Shown piece after piece: positions 6,764 to 15,311 of a stretch of DNA of 64,000 bases. The notes under the pieces were generated by a model. The model saw only the letters and a program-made list of their open reading frames with translations, was not told the DNA's origin and made no database searches. Made by a program: the position numbers and the translations under genes. The DNA comes from Actinokineospora iranica. Lineage in GTDB: Bacteria; Actinomycetota; Actinomycetes; Mycobacteriales; Pseudonocardiaceae. Each line of letters begins with the position of its first letter. Position 1 is the stretch's first letter. The stretch spans positions 1 to 64,000 of the forward strand of contig NZ_FMZZ01000004.1 in assembly GCF_900101685.1 (NCBI RefSeq), given 5' to 3'.

Positions 6764-6894
6764 CACCGCACCTCCTGATCGCTCATGTGCGCCTGCGGGT
6801 CCTCGTCCTCGGCCGCGGCGAAGTCGCTCACGTCCTCGGGAATGGGCGGCTCACTGTCGTCGAAAATCACGTCCGGAAACTGCTCGTCAATCAC
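6763..6894 (-). CDS. 43-residue acidic protein coupled to the PG hydrolase
   Basis: The start is GTG at 6894 with a GGGGGA site just upstream; the stop overlaps the hydrolase start as TGATG. The peptide is strongly acidic, with about a third Asp/Glu, and has no hydrophobic segment. The overlap argues that it is translated. I do not recognise it; a chaperone or inhibitor-like role for the coupled hydrolase is only a guess. Confidence 0.55.
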   Translation of the reverse strand: MIDEQFPDVIFDDSEPPIPEDVSDFAAAEDEDPQAHMSDQEVR

Positions 6895-7509
6895 GAATCC
6901 CCCAGATGGCCATCGAAATGTGGACACGCGGCCAACAAAAGGCGCGCGCATCCGACCCCCGCTATGGGGGCTGCCCAGGTAAATAAAAGAAAAATCATGC
7001 GGTCATCGACGCAGCGAACCGTGGGCGACAGCGCGCCCCATTCGCGACGTCGGTGTGAATACGAACGCTTCGCCTACGGCGGACCCGTTCCCCCACTCGA
7101 CACCACCGCACTCGGCGACGGAGCAAGCTTGGACGCCCTGTCGTCAGGCGGATACAACCAAGACCCAGCGCCCTCTGTGGAGCGCTGCGCGCCGATGCCC
7201 CCAGCACCGGCAATCACAACGTGCACGTCATGTACCCCCGACATCAGCCAGCGGGTATCAATCACGGCGCGATCGGCCAAGCGGATTGAAACCCCCTGCG
7301 TTCCTCCCAGTGCGACCCAGCGTACGCCGAGTTGGATCACTGTGGTAGCAAAAATCGATCATTCTCTTTATCAGAAGCGTGACTGGACGGAAAGCCGCCA
7401 ATGGCAACGTCGTTCGCGGTCCCTGGTCTGAGCCTGCGGCTCATCGGCACCAGATCGCGGGGCGCGCCGAGGGTAACCGGGCTTCTCGGGGGCTGGCTGT
7501 CGTGGGGTT
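6895..7509. other. intergenic stretch, no convincing gene
   Basis: There is a short AT-rich patch near 6980-6996 and another near 7345-7372. A leftward frame of 88 codons (7340 to 7074, GTG start, no ribosome site) contains a hydrophobic segment GVHDVHVVIAGAGGIG but no recognisable domain. I regard it as possible but unsupported. Confidence 0.35.
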
Positions 7510-7656
7510 CGCTCGATGGGGTGGAGTGGTTTCTCCGGGACCCCTACGAAGGAAGATCGCCGTGTGAAAGACGGGTGGGAAGCCTTCGGCCGCACACGTG
7601 CGAAGCCAGCTTGGCGATCTTCCTTCACCCCCGAAGAAACCACTCCACCCCATCGA
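7510..7656. repeat. large imperfect inverted repeat (MITE- or REP-like)
   Basis: A 24-bp segment beginning at 7510 (GCTCGATGGGGTGG...) is repeated in reverse complement ending at about 7656. Inside these arms, GAAGGAAGATCGCC (7549-7562) pairs with 7610-7623, and GAAGCCTTCGGC lies near the centre. The whole block could form one long hairpin. It contains no credible gene and lies in an otherwise empty intergenic region. Confidence 0.65.
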
Positions 7657-7924
7657 GCACCTCGCAGGGCGGGTCCGGCTGGCAGGAGGGCGGGTCCGCT
7701 GCTCCACCCGATCGAGCGCTGACGGGGGCGGTGTGGCCTGGCAGGGGTGCGGCTGAGGTGGGCGAGTGTGCTGGTCCACGCCGGTTGGGCCACAGGCCGC
7801 ACCCAGCGTCAAGCGGGCAGAGGTGCCGCCTGTGTCGGGCTAGTGAGTGACGCGGGCGCGCGACGGCGGACAGCGCCCGCACGGCGGGGAGGGGCCTGAT
7901 CGGCCCTGGGCGGCATTGAGAAGT

Positions 7925-8147
7925 TGACGTTGGTCGGGCCGCAGGCGTTTGGGCGCTCGGGGCAGGGCGGGTGCGGGGCAGGAGCGGGTGCGCGGGCAGG
8001 GCAGGTGCAGGCAGGGTGGTGCGGGGGCAGGGCGGGTGGCTGCAAGCAGGGGGGTGGTGCGGGGGCACGGCGGGCGCAAGCAAGCAGGGTGGGTGGACGG
8101 TGGGTGGGTGGGTGCGGGGCGCGTGCGAGCAGGTGTGTGGGGCGCGG
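7925..8147. repeat. G-rich low-complexity tract downstream of DUF2786 gene
   Basis: The plus strand is almost devoid of C runs and rich in imperfect GCGGGTGCGGGGCAGG-like units and GGTGGGTGGGTGG. It has many GGG/GGGG runs with short spacers, compatible with G-quadruplexes on the plus strand. The gene on the minus strand stops at 8148, so the tract is 3' untranslated or intergenic. Confidence 0.6.
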
Positions 8148-9290
8148 TCAGCTGGCGACGCGGCGGTGGGGGTGGAGGTCGGCTTGGTCGGCGGCGGCTA
8201 GGCCCGCGCCCCACCCTGCGGCGTCGCTCACTGAGGAGCGGCGGACGCGGATGCCGGGGAACATGGCGTCGAACTTGATGTCGACGGCGTGTTTTCGGGC
8301 GGCTAAGACGGGGACCAGGCGGGTGTCGCCGCAGGTGGCGTCGTGGCCTGCGGTGTCGAGGCGTTGGCGGATGCGGTGGGCGTAGGCGACCAGGAAAGAG
8401 TGGCGGTAGGCCCTGGTCCGGGAGGGGGCACGGGTCATCGCCCGGGTGGCCTGGACGTGCAGGGAGGAGGCCAGGACTTCGACGATCTCCAGGTCGGTGT
8501 CGTGGCCGACGATGCCGACGCAGCCGAGTTTCGAGTAGAAGACGGCGCGGCAGCGGTTGGCGCTGGCGACGGCGTCGACCAGTTGGGCCTTGGGGCCCTG
8601 GTAGGGGGCGGTGAGCCACAGGCGGCGGGCGGACGCGTCCTGGGGGCGGCGGTCGTCGGCCTCCAGCACGGCCTGCTCGAAGGCGTAGCGGGCCATCAGC
8701 TCCTGCGCTTTGGCCGACAGCGCTTCCGCTTCCTCCGGGTACGGGGTGGACTCGGCTTTCGCCAGGAGACCCCGGACGCGGGCCAAGACCCTGCGGTCGA
8801 CACCCGGGGCGCGGGGCTCGTCGGCCACTGGGCTGCCGGGCGCGGGCGCCAGGTGGGGCAGCTGTGGCAGTGCCATCAGCTCGGCGATCAGCTCGACGAC
8901 CTTGGTGAGGGCGGGTGCCAACGCCGTGAAGCGCAGCGGGCGGGCGGGGCCGATCTCGGCGAGTTCGGCGCGCCAACGGGGGTGCAAACGGGACGCCGGA
9001 TAGCGGGCGCACTCGTGGGCTATCGCGTCGGCCAAGAGCCGGGTGAGCGGGCGTGGGACCGCCGCTATCGCGTCGCCGGGAAGCCAGCCGCGCTGCCAGA
9101 GCAGTTCCAGCGCGCGCGACAGGGCCACAGCCGCGGCGGCGGACGCGACTTCCGGCCCGCGGGCCACGACGTCGCGGACATACGCGGGAGCCGACCGGGC
9201 GTCGCCGCGGCCGAGCACCGCGGCGGCCTCGGTCAGGCGGGCCGCCAGGACCGCGACCGATCCCCGGGTTTCTCGATCATATGTTCGCAT
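8148..9290 (-). CDS. DUF2786 domain protein
   Basis: The product is about 380 residues. Near residue 175 is the DUF2786 motif RVRGLLAKAESTPYPEEAEAL followed by SAKAQELMARYAFEQA. A C-terminal part contains the VGHDTDLEIVEVLASSLHVQA segment and basic patches typical of the family in actinomycetes. The molecular function is unknown. The ATG at 9290 is favoured; a GTG at 9305 is an alternative, and neither has a good ribosome site. The 3' end borders an unusual G-rich tract. The N-terminal 150 residues are Ala/Arg-rich helices with no recognised domain. Confidence 0.8.
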   Translation of the reverse strand: MRTYDRETRGSVAVLAARLTEAAAVLGRGDARSAPAYVRDVVARGPEVASAAAAVALSRALELLWQRGWLPGDAIAAVPRPLTRLLADAIAHECARYPASRLHPRWRAELAEIGPARPLRFTALAPALTKVVELIAELMALPQLPHLAPAPGSPVADEPRAPGVDRRVLARVRGLLAKAESTPYPEEAEALSAKAQELMARYAFEQAVLEADDRRPQDASARRLWLTAPYQGPKAQLVDAVASANRCRAVFYSKLGCVGIVGHDTDLEIVEVLASSLHVQATRAMTRAPSRTRAYRHSFLVAYAHRIRQRLDTAGHDATCGDTRLVPVLAARKHAVDIKFDAMFPGIRVRRSSVSDAAGWGAGLAAADQADLHPHRRVAS

Positions 9291-9366
9291 GGGGCCATGA
9301 TGCACCCCAGGGGCGACAAACGCAGACCACCCTGTGGATAACCTGCGTTTGCCCTGGTCGCAGGCC

Positions 9367-9507
9367 CTAGTCCTGATCGTCTGGCGCGGCGTGGTCCGGC
9401 TTGCCCGGATTCGGGTCGCGGGACAGGTCGATCAGCGGGTGCCGCTGCGCCCCCTCGGGCGCGGCGTGCCTGCCGTGGTGTTCAGTGCCCTCGTCGTGCT
9501 CGGTCAC
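9367..9507 (-). CDS. small hydrophilic protein after aminopeptidase P
   Basis: This 46-residue frame starts at the GTG at 9507, with GGAGAAGGAGG just upstream. It is rich in His, Asp and Pro with no hydrophobic segment. It lies 39 bases downstream of the aminopeptidase gene on the same strand and is probably cotranscribed. The family is not recognised. The good ribosome site is the main support. Confidence 0.45.
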   Translation of the reverse strand: MTEHDEGTEHHGRHAAPEGAQRHPLIDLSRDPNPGKPDHAAPDDQD

Positions 9508-9545
9508 GACGCCTCCTTCTCCCCTGCTTGCACCAGGCGTCGAGG

Positions 9546-10961
9546 CTACCCCCGCCGGGCCCGCACCCACTCGGCTATCCCGTCCGCCGTGCTGGGCAGC
9601 GCGGCGGAGACCACCTCCGCGCCGGTGGCCGTCACGACCAGGTCGTCCTCGATGCGCACGCCGATCCCCCGCAGCTCAGGCGGCACGGTCAGGTCGTTGG
9701 GGTGGAAGTAGAGCCCCGGCTCGACGGTCAGCGCCATACCCGGTTCGAGCACGCCCTCGTGGTAGGCCTCGGCGCGCGCCTGGGCGCAGTCGTGCACGTC
9801 CATGCCGAGGAAGTGCCCGACGCCGCAGACGATGTAGCGCCGGTGGTGCTGGCCGTTGTCGTCCATCGCCTTGTCGACCGAGCCGGGCAGCAGCCCCCAG
9901 TCGTGCAGGCCCTGCGCGAGCACCCGCATCGCGGCCTCGTGGAACGCCTTGTACTCCGCGCCGGGCCGCACCCGCGCCATGCCCGCCAGGTGCGCTTCGT
10001 GGACCAGGTCGTACACCCGCCGCTGGGCGTCGCTGAACTCGCCGGACACCGGGAATGTGCGGGTGACGTCGGCGGTGTACAGGGTCGAGACCTCCACGCC
10101 CGCGTCGAGCAGCAGGAGGCCGTCTTCGGGGACGGGCCCGTCGCAGCGGGTCCAGTGCAGCACGGGGGCGTGCGCGCCCGCGGCGACGATCGAGGTGTAC
10201 CCGGGGCCGTTGCCCGCGGTGCGGGCGCGCCGGTCGAAGGTGCCCTGCAGCCACCGCTCACCGCCGCCGCGGACAGCCTCGCCGAGTTCGCGGGCGACGT
10301 CGTCGAACCCGAGCACGGTGGCGTCGACAGCGGCGCGGAGCTGGGCGATCTCCCAGTCGTCCTTGATCCGGCGCAGCTCGGCGAGGGTGGTGCGCAGCGC
10401 GGCGCTGTGCGCGCCGACGATGGCGTCGAGCAGCGGGTCGACGCCCTTGGCCGCCAGCACCCCGGGGAGTTGTCCGCGCAGCGTGCGGGGCAGGTCTTCC
10501 AGCGGGCGGCACGCGATGCCCAGCGCGGCCGACCAGTCCGCCAGGCCGGGGACCGGGTCGTTCCACAGCTCGCCGTCGCGGGCGTTGGCGAAGAAGTCCG
10601 CCTCGGCGGGGCCCGCGGGTTCGCGCAGGTGCAGCACGGCGTCGTGGCCGCCGCCGGACGGGATCATGACCAGCACGGCGCCTTCGGAGTAGCAGCCGGT
10701 GAGCCAGGCGAAGTCGCTGTCGGCGCGGAACTCGTAGTCCGTGTCGTTGGATCGCACGGGCGCGCGACCCGCGGCTACCGCGATCCGCTTACCGGGGAAC
10801 GCAGAAGACAGTCGGGCGCGGTGCGCGGCGGCCGCTTCTGCCGCGCCCGCCACCGTGCGCACAGTGCGGTCGGCGGGTCCCCAGCCGTCGCGGACGTGCT
10901 CGCGGAACCCCTCGGCTTCCACCAACTTCGACGGGTCGCGTCGGGCCGGGTGGTCGCTCAT
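9546..10961 (-). CDS. pepP: Xaa-Pro aminopeptidase (M24B, aminopeptidase P)
   Basis: The product has 471 residues, a normal length. The ATG at 10961 follows GAGAGG by eight bases; the earlier GTG at 10970 sits on that site and is rejected. The N-terminal aminopeptidase-P domain (residues about 40-180, with NDTDYEFRADSDFAWLTG) precedes a pita-bread catalytic domain. The dimetal ligands are visible: Asp in LLLDAGVEV, Asp in YTADVTRTF, His in VGHFLGMDVHD, Glu in LTVEPGLYF and Glu in IGVRIEDDL. It removes N-terminal residues that precede proline, in the cytoplasm. A small gene follows it. Confidence 0.95.
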   Translation of the reverse strand: MSDHPARRDPSKLVEAEGFREHVRDGWGPADRTVRTVAGAAEAAAAHRARLSSAFPGKRIAVAAGRAPVRSNDTDYEFRADSDFAWLTGCYSEGAVLVMIPSGGGHDAVLHLREPAGPAEADFFANARDGELWNDPVPGLADWSAALGIACRPLEDLPRTLRGQLPGVLAAKGVDPLLDAIVGAHSAALRTTLAELRRIKDDWEIAQLRAAVDATVLGFDDVARELGEAVRGGGERWLQGTFDRRARTAGNGPGYTSIVAAGAHAPVLHWTRCDGPVPEDGLLLLDAGVEVSTLYTADVTRTFPVSGEFSDAQRRVYDLVHEAHLAGMARVRPGAEYKAFHEAAMRVLAQGLHDWGLLPGSVDKAMDDNGQHHRRYIVCGVGHFLGMDVHDCAQARAEAYHEGVLEPGMALTVEPGLYFHPNDLTVPPELRGIGVRIEDDLVVTATGAEVVSAALPSTADGIAEWVRARRG

Positions 10962-11012
10962 CTGGCACACCTCTCAACCTGGTCTGGCCTGTCTTGCCAG
11001 CCTATAGACACG

Positions 11013-11050
11013 GCGAAGGCCGCCATCGGACGTCCGACGGCGGCCTTCGC
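11013..11050 (-). terminator. hairpin after secreted nuclease gene
   Basis: An 18-bp stem (11013-11030 with 11033-11050, one A-C mismatch) lies just beyond the nuclease stop at 11063. Confidence 0.75.
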
Positions 11051-11062
11051 GCGGGGGTGGAT

Positions 11063-13483
11063 CTACTTGGCGGGCCAGGGGATGCTGGTCGGCTGGAAGC
11101 GAACGACCTGCGGGTCGTGGTCGCTGGCCTGGTCGGCGAACTCGGCGTTGATGTGCACGACGTCGTAGTCCGGCCGCAGGATGAACGGGCTGGTCGTGAT
11201 GTGGTCCAGCACCTGGGAGTTGCCCTCGAAGACGTAGCTGTAGCGCTCGGTCTCGGGCAGGGTGTCGATCAGGGTCCGCAGCGCGCCCCCGTCGGTCAGG
11301 CGGGCGATGGCTGGGGAGAACTGGAAGTCGTTGAAGTCGCCCAGTGCCACCACGTTCGCCAGCGGGTCGATCGCCAGGACCGACTTGACGAAGTCGTTGA
11401 CCAGCGCCGCCTGCGCGAGCCGCTGGGTTTCCGAGCCGCGGGTCGGCGGCTGGTTGCGGCCGCTGAGCGGCTGGTCGCCGCCCTTGGAGTTGAAGTGGTT
11501 GGCGATGACGAACACCGGGCGCCCTCGGAAGGTGAACTCTCCGACCAACGGTTTGCGGCTCGCGTTCCATGCCTCGTTGGCGGGCTCTATGCGGCCGGGA
11601 GAGACCGACAGCTTCGCCTGGAACGGGAAACGGCCCCGCACCGCCTGGACGGCGGTGGTCGCGCCCCCGCCGGGGCGGTCCACAAAGGACACGCGATCCG
11701 GGTTGAACAGGAGCGCGACCCGGATGTTGCCGCCCGGCTGCCCACCGTCCTTACCGTCGACCGGATCGATCTGACGCCACTCGTAGCGCGGACCGCCCGC
11801 CGCCGAGATCGCGTCGGTGAACCGGCGCAGAGTCTGGTCTGCGGCGACGACACCGTCGTTGGTCGGGCCTGTGTTGTCCTGGATCTCCTCTAGCGACAAG
11901 ATGTCCGGCGTCGCGAGGTTCTCCACGATCGCGGTAGCCAGGCGGTCGAACTTCGCCTGTGGGTCGGCGGCGGACAGGTTCTCGACGTTGTACGTGGCTA
12001 CCGACAGCTCGTTAGCCCGCTCGGCTCGAGTCACCTCGGGCCGAAGACCACCCGAGACCAGCTCGCCCAGCTCGGTCGCCTGGACCACGTAGCCGCCGAA
12101 CCGGCTGAAGTCGACCGGGCCCGCCGTCGCGCCCGCGAGGGTGTCGCCCACATTGGCCTGGGGGAAGGGCCGCTCGGCGAACGGGATCAGGGACAGGACC
12201 TGCAACCGGCCGCTGTTCTGCTGGTCGTACCCGGTGTAGACGGTGCCGCCGCGCGCCGACCGGTTCTGGTCGGGTTTGCTGGTGATCCACACCTCGTTGA
12301 AGTCGCTGGTGGCGCCGACGACGCGGGCGTCGTCCACCCGCACCAGCATGCCCTCGCGGGACTCGTAGAAGTCCAGCGCGTAGGCGGCCGGGTCCAGCGC
12401 CAGCGGCTCGATGCTGGCGCCGGGGCTGGGGGTGTACGCGGCGGGGACGGTGTCCGGGCCGAGCACCTCGGCGGCGGGGATCGGGTTGCCGCTGGAGGTG
12501 ACCGTCCACGTCGCGCTGGTCAGCTCGGTCGTGGACTGCTGCACCGAGGTCGCGGGAGAGGCGTCCGGGTAGAACTCGTCAACGGTGCCGGTGACGCTTA
12601 CCGCGTCGCCGACAGCGACCGCGGGAGTAGTCGAGCCGGTGAAGACGAACAGGCCCTCGCTGGTGGCCGGGTCGGCGTCCGGGGCGGTGTCCTGGAACCA
12701 GAAGCCGCGCGCCGAGCCGAACCGGCGGACGGCGGTCACGACGCCGGTCACGGCGGTGACCTTCTCGCCGTCGAGCGGGGAGAGGCGGGTGGTCCCCTGG
12801 ATCTCGTGGATCTTGGCCGGAGTCGGGGCCGCCCCGCCGCCACCGGGGGTCTCGCCCGCCGCGTTGGTCGGCGTCGGGGCGCCAACGGCGAAGTCGGCCG
12901 CGTTGTTGTCGGTGTCGGTTAGCGCTACCCGCGCCGCCGAAGTGGTGTTGCTCGGGGCGGCCGTCGGCGCTACCTCGCGGACGACAGTGCTACCGCCGTA
13001 GCCCACCAGGTCACGCACACGCGTGTCCGCGCCGCAGTCAGCGGCGGTCTTGCAGGTCAACGGGGCGGTGGTGGTCACCAGCGCCACGGTTCCCCCGGTC
13101 GCGGACATCGGGATCGCCCCGGTGGCCTCCGGTGCGGGCAGCTCGACGGTCCCGCCCGCGCCCTTGGCCTCGGCGACCAGGTAGCGCCCGCCCGGGGCGA
13201 CCGCCCCGGTCAGCGGCGTGACCTGCCAGGTGCTGGACGCGCTCGCCGACGCGGGCAGGTACTGCACGCTCCAGCCCGCCAGCTCGACCGGGGCGGCGCC
13301 CGCGTTGGCCAGCTCGACGAAGTCCGACATCAGCGTGGCGCCGGAGTTGCCGCCGCCGCCGTAGACCTCGGCCACCAGGACGTCCGGGCTGGGCGCCGCG
13401 ACGGCGGCGGGCACGGTCAGCGCCGTCAGGCCGACGGATAACGCGCTGAGCAGCGCCACCCGTCTGCGTGCTGTTGAGCTCAC
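11063..13483 (-). CDS. secreted ExeM/NucH-type endonuclease with lamin-tail domain
   Basis: This is an 806-residue exported protein. It has an Arg-rich signal peptide with cleavage near residue 29 (VPAAVAA), then a lamin-tail-type domain (about 30-165; VLVAEVYGGGGNSG...FVELANAG). A central beta-domain (about 230-440) contains GTTRLSPLDGEKVTAVTGVV. The C-terminal half (about 490-800) is an endonuclease/exonuclease/phosphatase fold with the motifs YNVENL, SLEEIQDN, NHFNSKGGD, GDFNDF and SDHDPQVV. The family degrades extracellular DNA or nucleotides in a metal-dependent manner. It stands alone between a promoter-proximal tRNA terminator region and a strong terminator. Its exact substrate cannot be read from the sequence. 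Confidence 0.92.
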   Translation of the reverse strand: MSSTARRRVALLSALSVGLTALTVPAAVAAPSPDVLVAEVYGGGGNSGATLMSDFVELANAGAAPVELAGWSVQYLPASASASSTWQVTPLTGAVAPGGRYLVAEAKGAGGTVELPAPEATGAIPMSATGGTVALVTTTAPLTCKTAADCGADTRVRDLVGYGGSTVVREVAPTAAPSNTTSAARVALTDTDNNAADFAVGAPTPTNAAGETPGGGGAAPTPAKIHEIQGTTRLSPLDGEKVTAVTGVVTAVRRFGSARGFWFQDTAPDADPATSEGLFVFTGSTTPAVAVGDAVSVTGTVDEFYPDASPATSVQQSTTELTSATWTVTSSGNPIPAAEVLGPDTVPAAYTPSPGASIEPLALDPAAYALDFYESREGMLVRVDDARVVGATSDFNEVWITSKPDQNRSARGGTVYTGYDQQNSGRLQVLSLIPFAERPFPQANVGDTLAGATAGPVDFSRFGGYVVQATELGELVSGGLRPEVTRAERANELSVATYNVENLSAADPQAKFDRLATAIVENLATPDILSLEEIQDNTGPTNDGVVAADQTLRRFTDAISAAGGPRYEWRQIDPVDGKDGGQPGGNIRVALLFNPDRVSFVDRPGGGATTAVQAVRGRFPFQAKLSVSPGRIEPANEAWNASRKPLVGEFTFRGRPVFVIANHFNSKGGDQPLSGRNQPPTRGSETQRLAQAALVNDFVKSVLAIDPLANVVALGDFNDFQFSPAIARLTDGGALRTLIDTLPETERYSYVFEGNSQVLDHITTSPFILRPDYDVVHINAEFADQASDHDPQVVRFQPTSIPWPAK

Positions 13484-13610
13484 GAGAGGTTCCTTCCCTC
13501 ACTGGAACGGTGGGCGCATCTTTCACTGAGGGGGTGAACAGCAAAAGACCGCTGGGGAGACACTCTCGGCTAGTCGGAGCAGGTGCGGCACGCATTACCG
13601 GCGCGAAAGC

Positions 13611-13648
13611 GACAGCGCCGGTGACTCCGAAGAGTCACCGGCGCTGTC
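13611..13648 (-). terminator. terminator hairpin of tRNA-Ser(CGA)
   Basis: There is a 17-bp perfect stem (13611-13627 with 13632-13648) and a four-base CGAA loop. It lies 14 bases beyond the tRNA 3' end, followed on the minus strand by GCTTTCGCG. Confidence 0.8.
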
Positions 13649-13662
13649 GTGATCGCTGTTGG

Positions 13663-13749
13663 CGGTGGCGGTGGGATTTGAACCCACGGACGGGGTGAAC
13701 CGTCACGCGCTTTCGAGGCGCGCTCCTTCGGCCGCTCGGACACGCCACC
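13663..13749 (-). tRNA. tRNA-Ser, anticodon CGA
   Basis: The acceptor GGTGGCG (complement of 13743-13749) pairs with CGCCACC (complement of 13664-13670), and 13663 gives discriminator G. The anticodon stem GCGCGCCT-CGA-AAGCGCG places CGA, reading UCG. It has a long variable arm and T-loop GGTTCAAATC. Its length is 87 nt, with no encoded CCA. Confidence 0.94.
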
Positions 13750-13801
13750 GCGAAAGAGAGTACAGAAGGTGTTCACCCTGCCGGTAAGGACCCCCTGACG
13801 G

Positions 13802-13846
13802 CCACGAGCCCGCCGACCGGCTCGGGGCCGGTGGGCGGGCTCGTGG
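13802..13846. terminator. hairpin between CsbD gene and tRNA-Ser(CGA)
   Basis: A 13-bp outer stem CCACGAGCCCGCC (13802-13814) pairs with 13834-13846, and an inner ACCGGC/GCCGGT stem fills most of the loop. It can terminate the leftward CsbD transcript before the tRNA. Confidence 0.65.
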
Positions 13847-13957
13847 GGTGGGCAGCGCGGGCATCGACGTCAGGCGGAGCGGCTTGGGCCCTGCGCCGCA
13901 CCCCGGGAGGTGCGGCACCACTCCGGCCGGTCGCGTCAGCAGCCCGTGAGGACTCGC

Positions 13958-14170
13958 TTAACCCCTGCCGTCAAGCTTGTCCTTGGCGTCTTGGAACGCG
14001 CCCGCTGCCTTGTCTCGGAGGTCGTGACCGGTCTCCTTGGCCTCACCGGAAAGCTGGTCAGCCTTGCCGGAGTCCGCCAGGTCTTCGTTGTCGGTGTGTT
14101 GACCGAGCTTCTCTTTAGCTTGGCCGATGACCTGCTCGGCCTTGTCCTTGGCCTTGTCGAACACACTCAT
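13958..14170 (-). CDS. CsbD family stress-response protein
   Basis: This is a 70-residue hydrophilic helical protein. It shows the family pattern DKAKDKAEQVIGQAKEKLG, then a GKADQLSGEAKETGHDLRDK repeat. CsbD proteins accumulate under general stress in bacteria and have no defined biochemical activity. The ATG at 14170 has GGGAGGAG upstream. It is monocistronic, with a terminator hairpin about 110 bp downstream. Confidence 0.92.
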   Translation of the reverse strand: MSVFDKAKDKAEQVIGQAKEKLGQHTDNEDLADSGKADQLSGEAKETGHDLRDKAAGAFQDAKDKLDGRG

Positions 14171-14255
14171 CGGGCACTCCTCCCATCATGAGGCTCAATC
14201 CCTCATGACCGGGGTGTCCACTGCCCCGAGCCAACCCACCTGAATGTGACAGCTA

Positions 14256-14747
14256 TCACATTCGATGGCTGGCGAAGAACTCCGCCAGCAGGGCCGCGCA
14301 CTCGGTTTCCAGCACCCCGCCGACGACTTCGGGCCGGTGCGTCAGCCTGCGGTCGCGAACCACGTCCCACAGTGAGCCCGCCGCGCCGGTCTTGGGCTCC
14401 CAGGCGCCGAAGACGACCCGCTCGATTCTGGCCAGGACCAACGCGCCTGCGCACATGGTGCACGGTTCGACAGTCACGACCAACGTGCAGCCGGTGAGAC
14501 GCCACCCGTCGCCGTGCCGCTTAGCCGCCTCTCGCAGCGCCAAGACCTCGGCGTGCGCCGTGGGATCGCCCAGCGCCTCGCGGGCGTTGCACGCGGCGGC
14601 CAACTCCGTGCCGTCCGGCCCCAGGACCAGCGCGCCGATCGGGATGTCCCCGGTCGCCTCGGCGCGGCGGGCCACCGCGAGCGCGGCGCGGACCAGGTCC
14701 TCGTCGCGGGTCACGTCGCCGAAGAGCACGTCGTCGCCCAAGAACAC
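14256..14747 (-). CDS. tadA: tRNA-specific adenosine deaminase
   Basis: The product has up to 163 residues. The cytidine-deaminase zinc motif is complete: the DPTAHAEVLAL segment (His ligand, catalytic Glu) and EPCTMCAGAL (two Cys ligands). It converts adenosine 34 of tRNA-Arg(ACG) to inosine and is essential for CGN decoding. It follows the deaminase-associated gene with only one base between stop and the GTG at 14747. A second GTG at 14714 matches the usual family N-terminus (TRDEDLVRAAL) and is a credible alternative start. The tRNA-Arg(ACG) fragment near 42 kb is the kind of tRNA this enzyme acts on. Confidence 0.93.
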   Translation of the reverse strand: MFLGDDVLFGDVTRDEDLVRAALAVARRAEATGDIPIGALVLGPDGTELAAACNAREALGDPTAHAEVLALREAAKRHGDGWRLTGCTLVVTVEPCTMCAGALVLARIERVVFGAWEPKTGAAGSLWDVVRDRRLTHRPEVVGGVLETECAALLAEFFASHRM

Positions 14748-14748
14748 G

Positions 14749-15234
14749 TCACTGCAAGATCGTGTCGAGGTGCTTGGTGAACTCGGCCTCGAACCCGAGC
14801 CGCTGGGCGATCATCTGCAGCTGCTCGTCCGGGTACAGGTCGATCTCGTCGATGATCACCTGCATCTCCGGGGCGGGCAGCCCCAGGTCGGCCAGGATGT
14901 CGAGAGAGCCTTCCGGCCACACCTCGTCGTCGTCCTCCGGCGGGTCTACCCGCAGCAGGTCAAGAGCGTCTGCCGCGATGTCGTAGTCCAGGGCTGCCGC
15001 GCTGTCGGACAGCAGCAGCGAGACCCCGCCCGGACTCGGCCGCAGCAGCAGGAAGAACTCGTCATCGATGGCCAGCAACCCGAACACCGCGCCGGTGGAC
15101 CGGATCTTGCGCAGCTCGGTGATGGCCGCGTCCAGCTCGCGCAGCGCCGAGCTGTCCATCGGATCGCACCGCCATTTGCCGTCCTCGCGAACGACCGCAA
15201 CTCCGAAGCCCGGTACCGGCTCCTGCTCCGACAT
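14749..15234 (-). CDS. putative tRNA adenosine deaminase-associated protein
   Basis: The product is about 161 residues and acidic. It matches the actinobacterial family always found next to tadA: GFGVAVVREDGKWRC near the start, GLLAIDDEFFLLLRP in the middle, then a DEVWPEGSLDILADLGLP segment. No catalytic residues are apparent. It is probably cotranslated with the deaminase, whose start follows immediately. The ATG at 15234 is chosen; another ATG two codons earlier (15240) is equally possible. It is divergent from the M20 amidohydrolase gene. Confidence 0.88.
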   Translation of the reverse strand: MSEQEPVPGFGVAVVREDGKWRCDPMDSSALRELDAAITELRKIRSTGAVFGLLAIDDEFFLLLRPSPGGVSLLLSDSAAALDYDIAADALDLLRVDPPEDDDEVWPEGSLDILADLGLPAPEMQVIIDEIDLYPDEQLQMIAQRLGFEAEFTKHLDTILQ

Positions 15235-15311
15235 GCACATACCGTATTCCGCCAGGGGGTCACCCGGAAGAAGCAGTCCCCCGAAGCGGTCTGCGATGAC
15301 ACTATCGGGAG

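Noticed and set aside
5664-6778. Long plus-strand frames opposite the peptidoglycan hydrolase
   Set aside because: They are shadows of a GC-rich gene whose domains and ribosome site are clear on the minus strand.
7840-9012. A 390-codon minus-strand frame rich in Pro and Arg
   Set aside because: It overlaps the DUF2786 gene in another frame and its end crosses the G-rich tract; composition is typical of a shadow frame.
9528-11168. A 546-codon plus-strand open frame opposite aminopeptidase P
   Set aside because: It is the antisense shadow of a high-GC gene with clear metal-site motifs on the other strand; it has no ribosome site and no domain.
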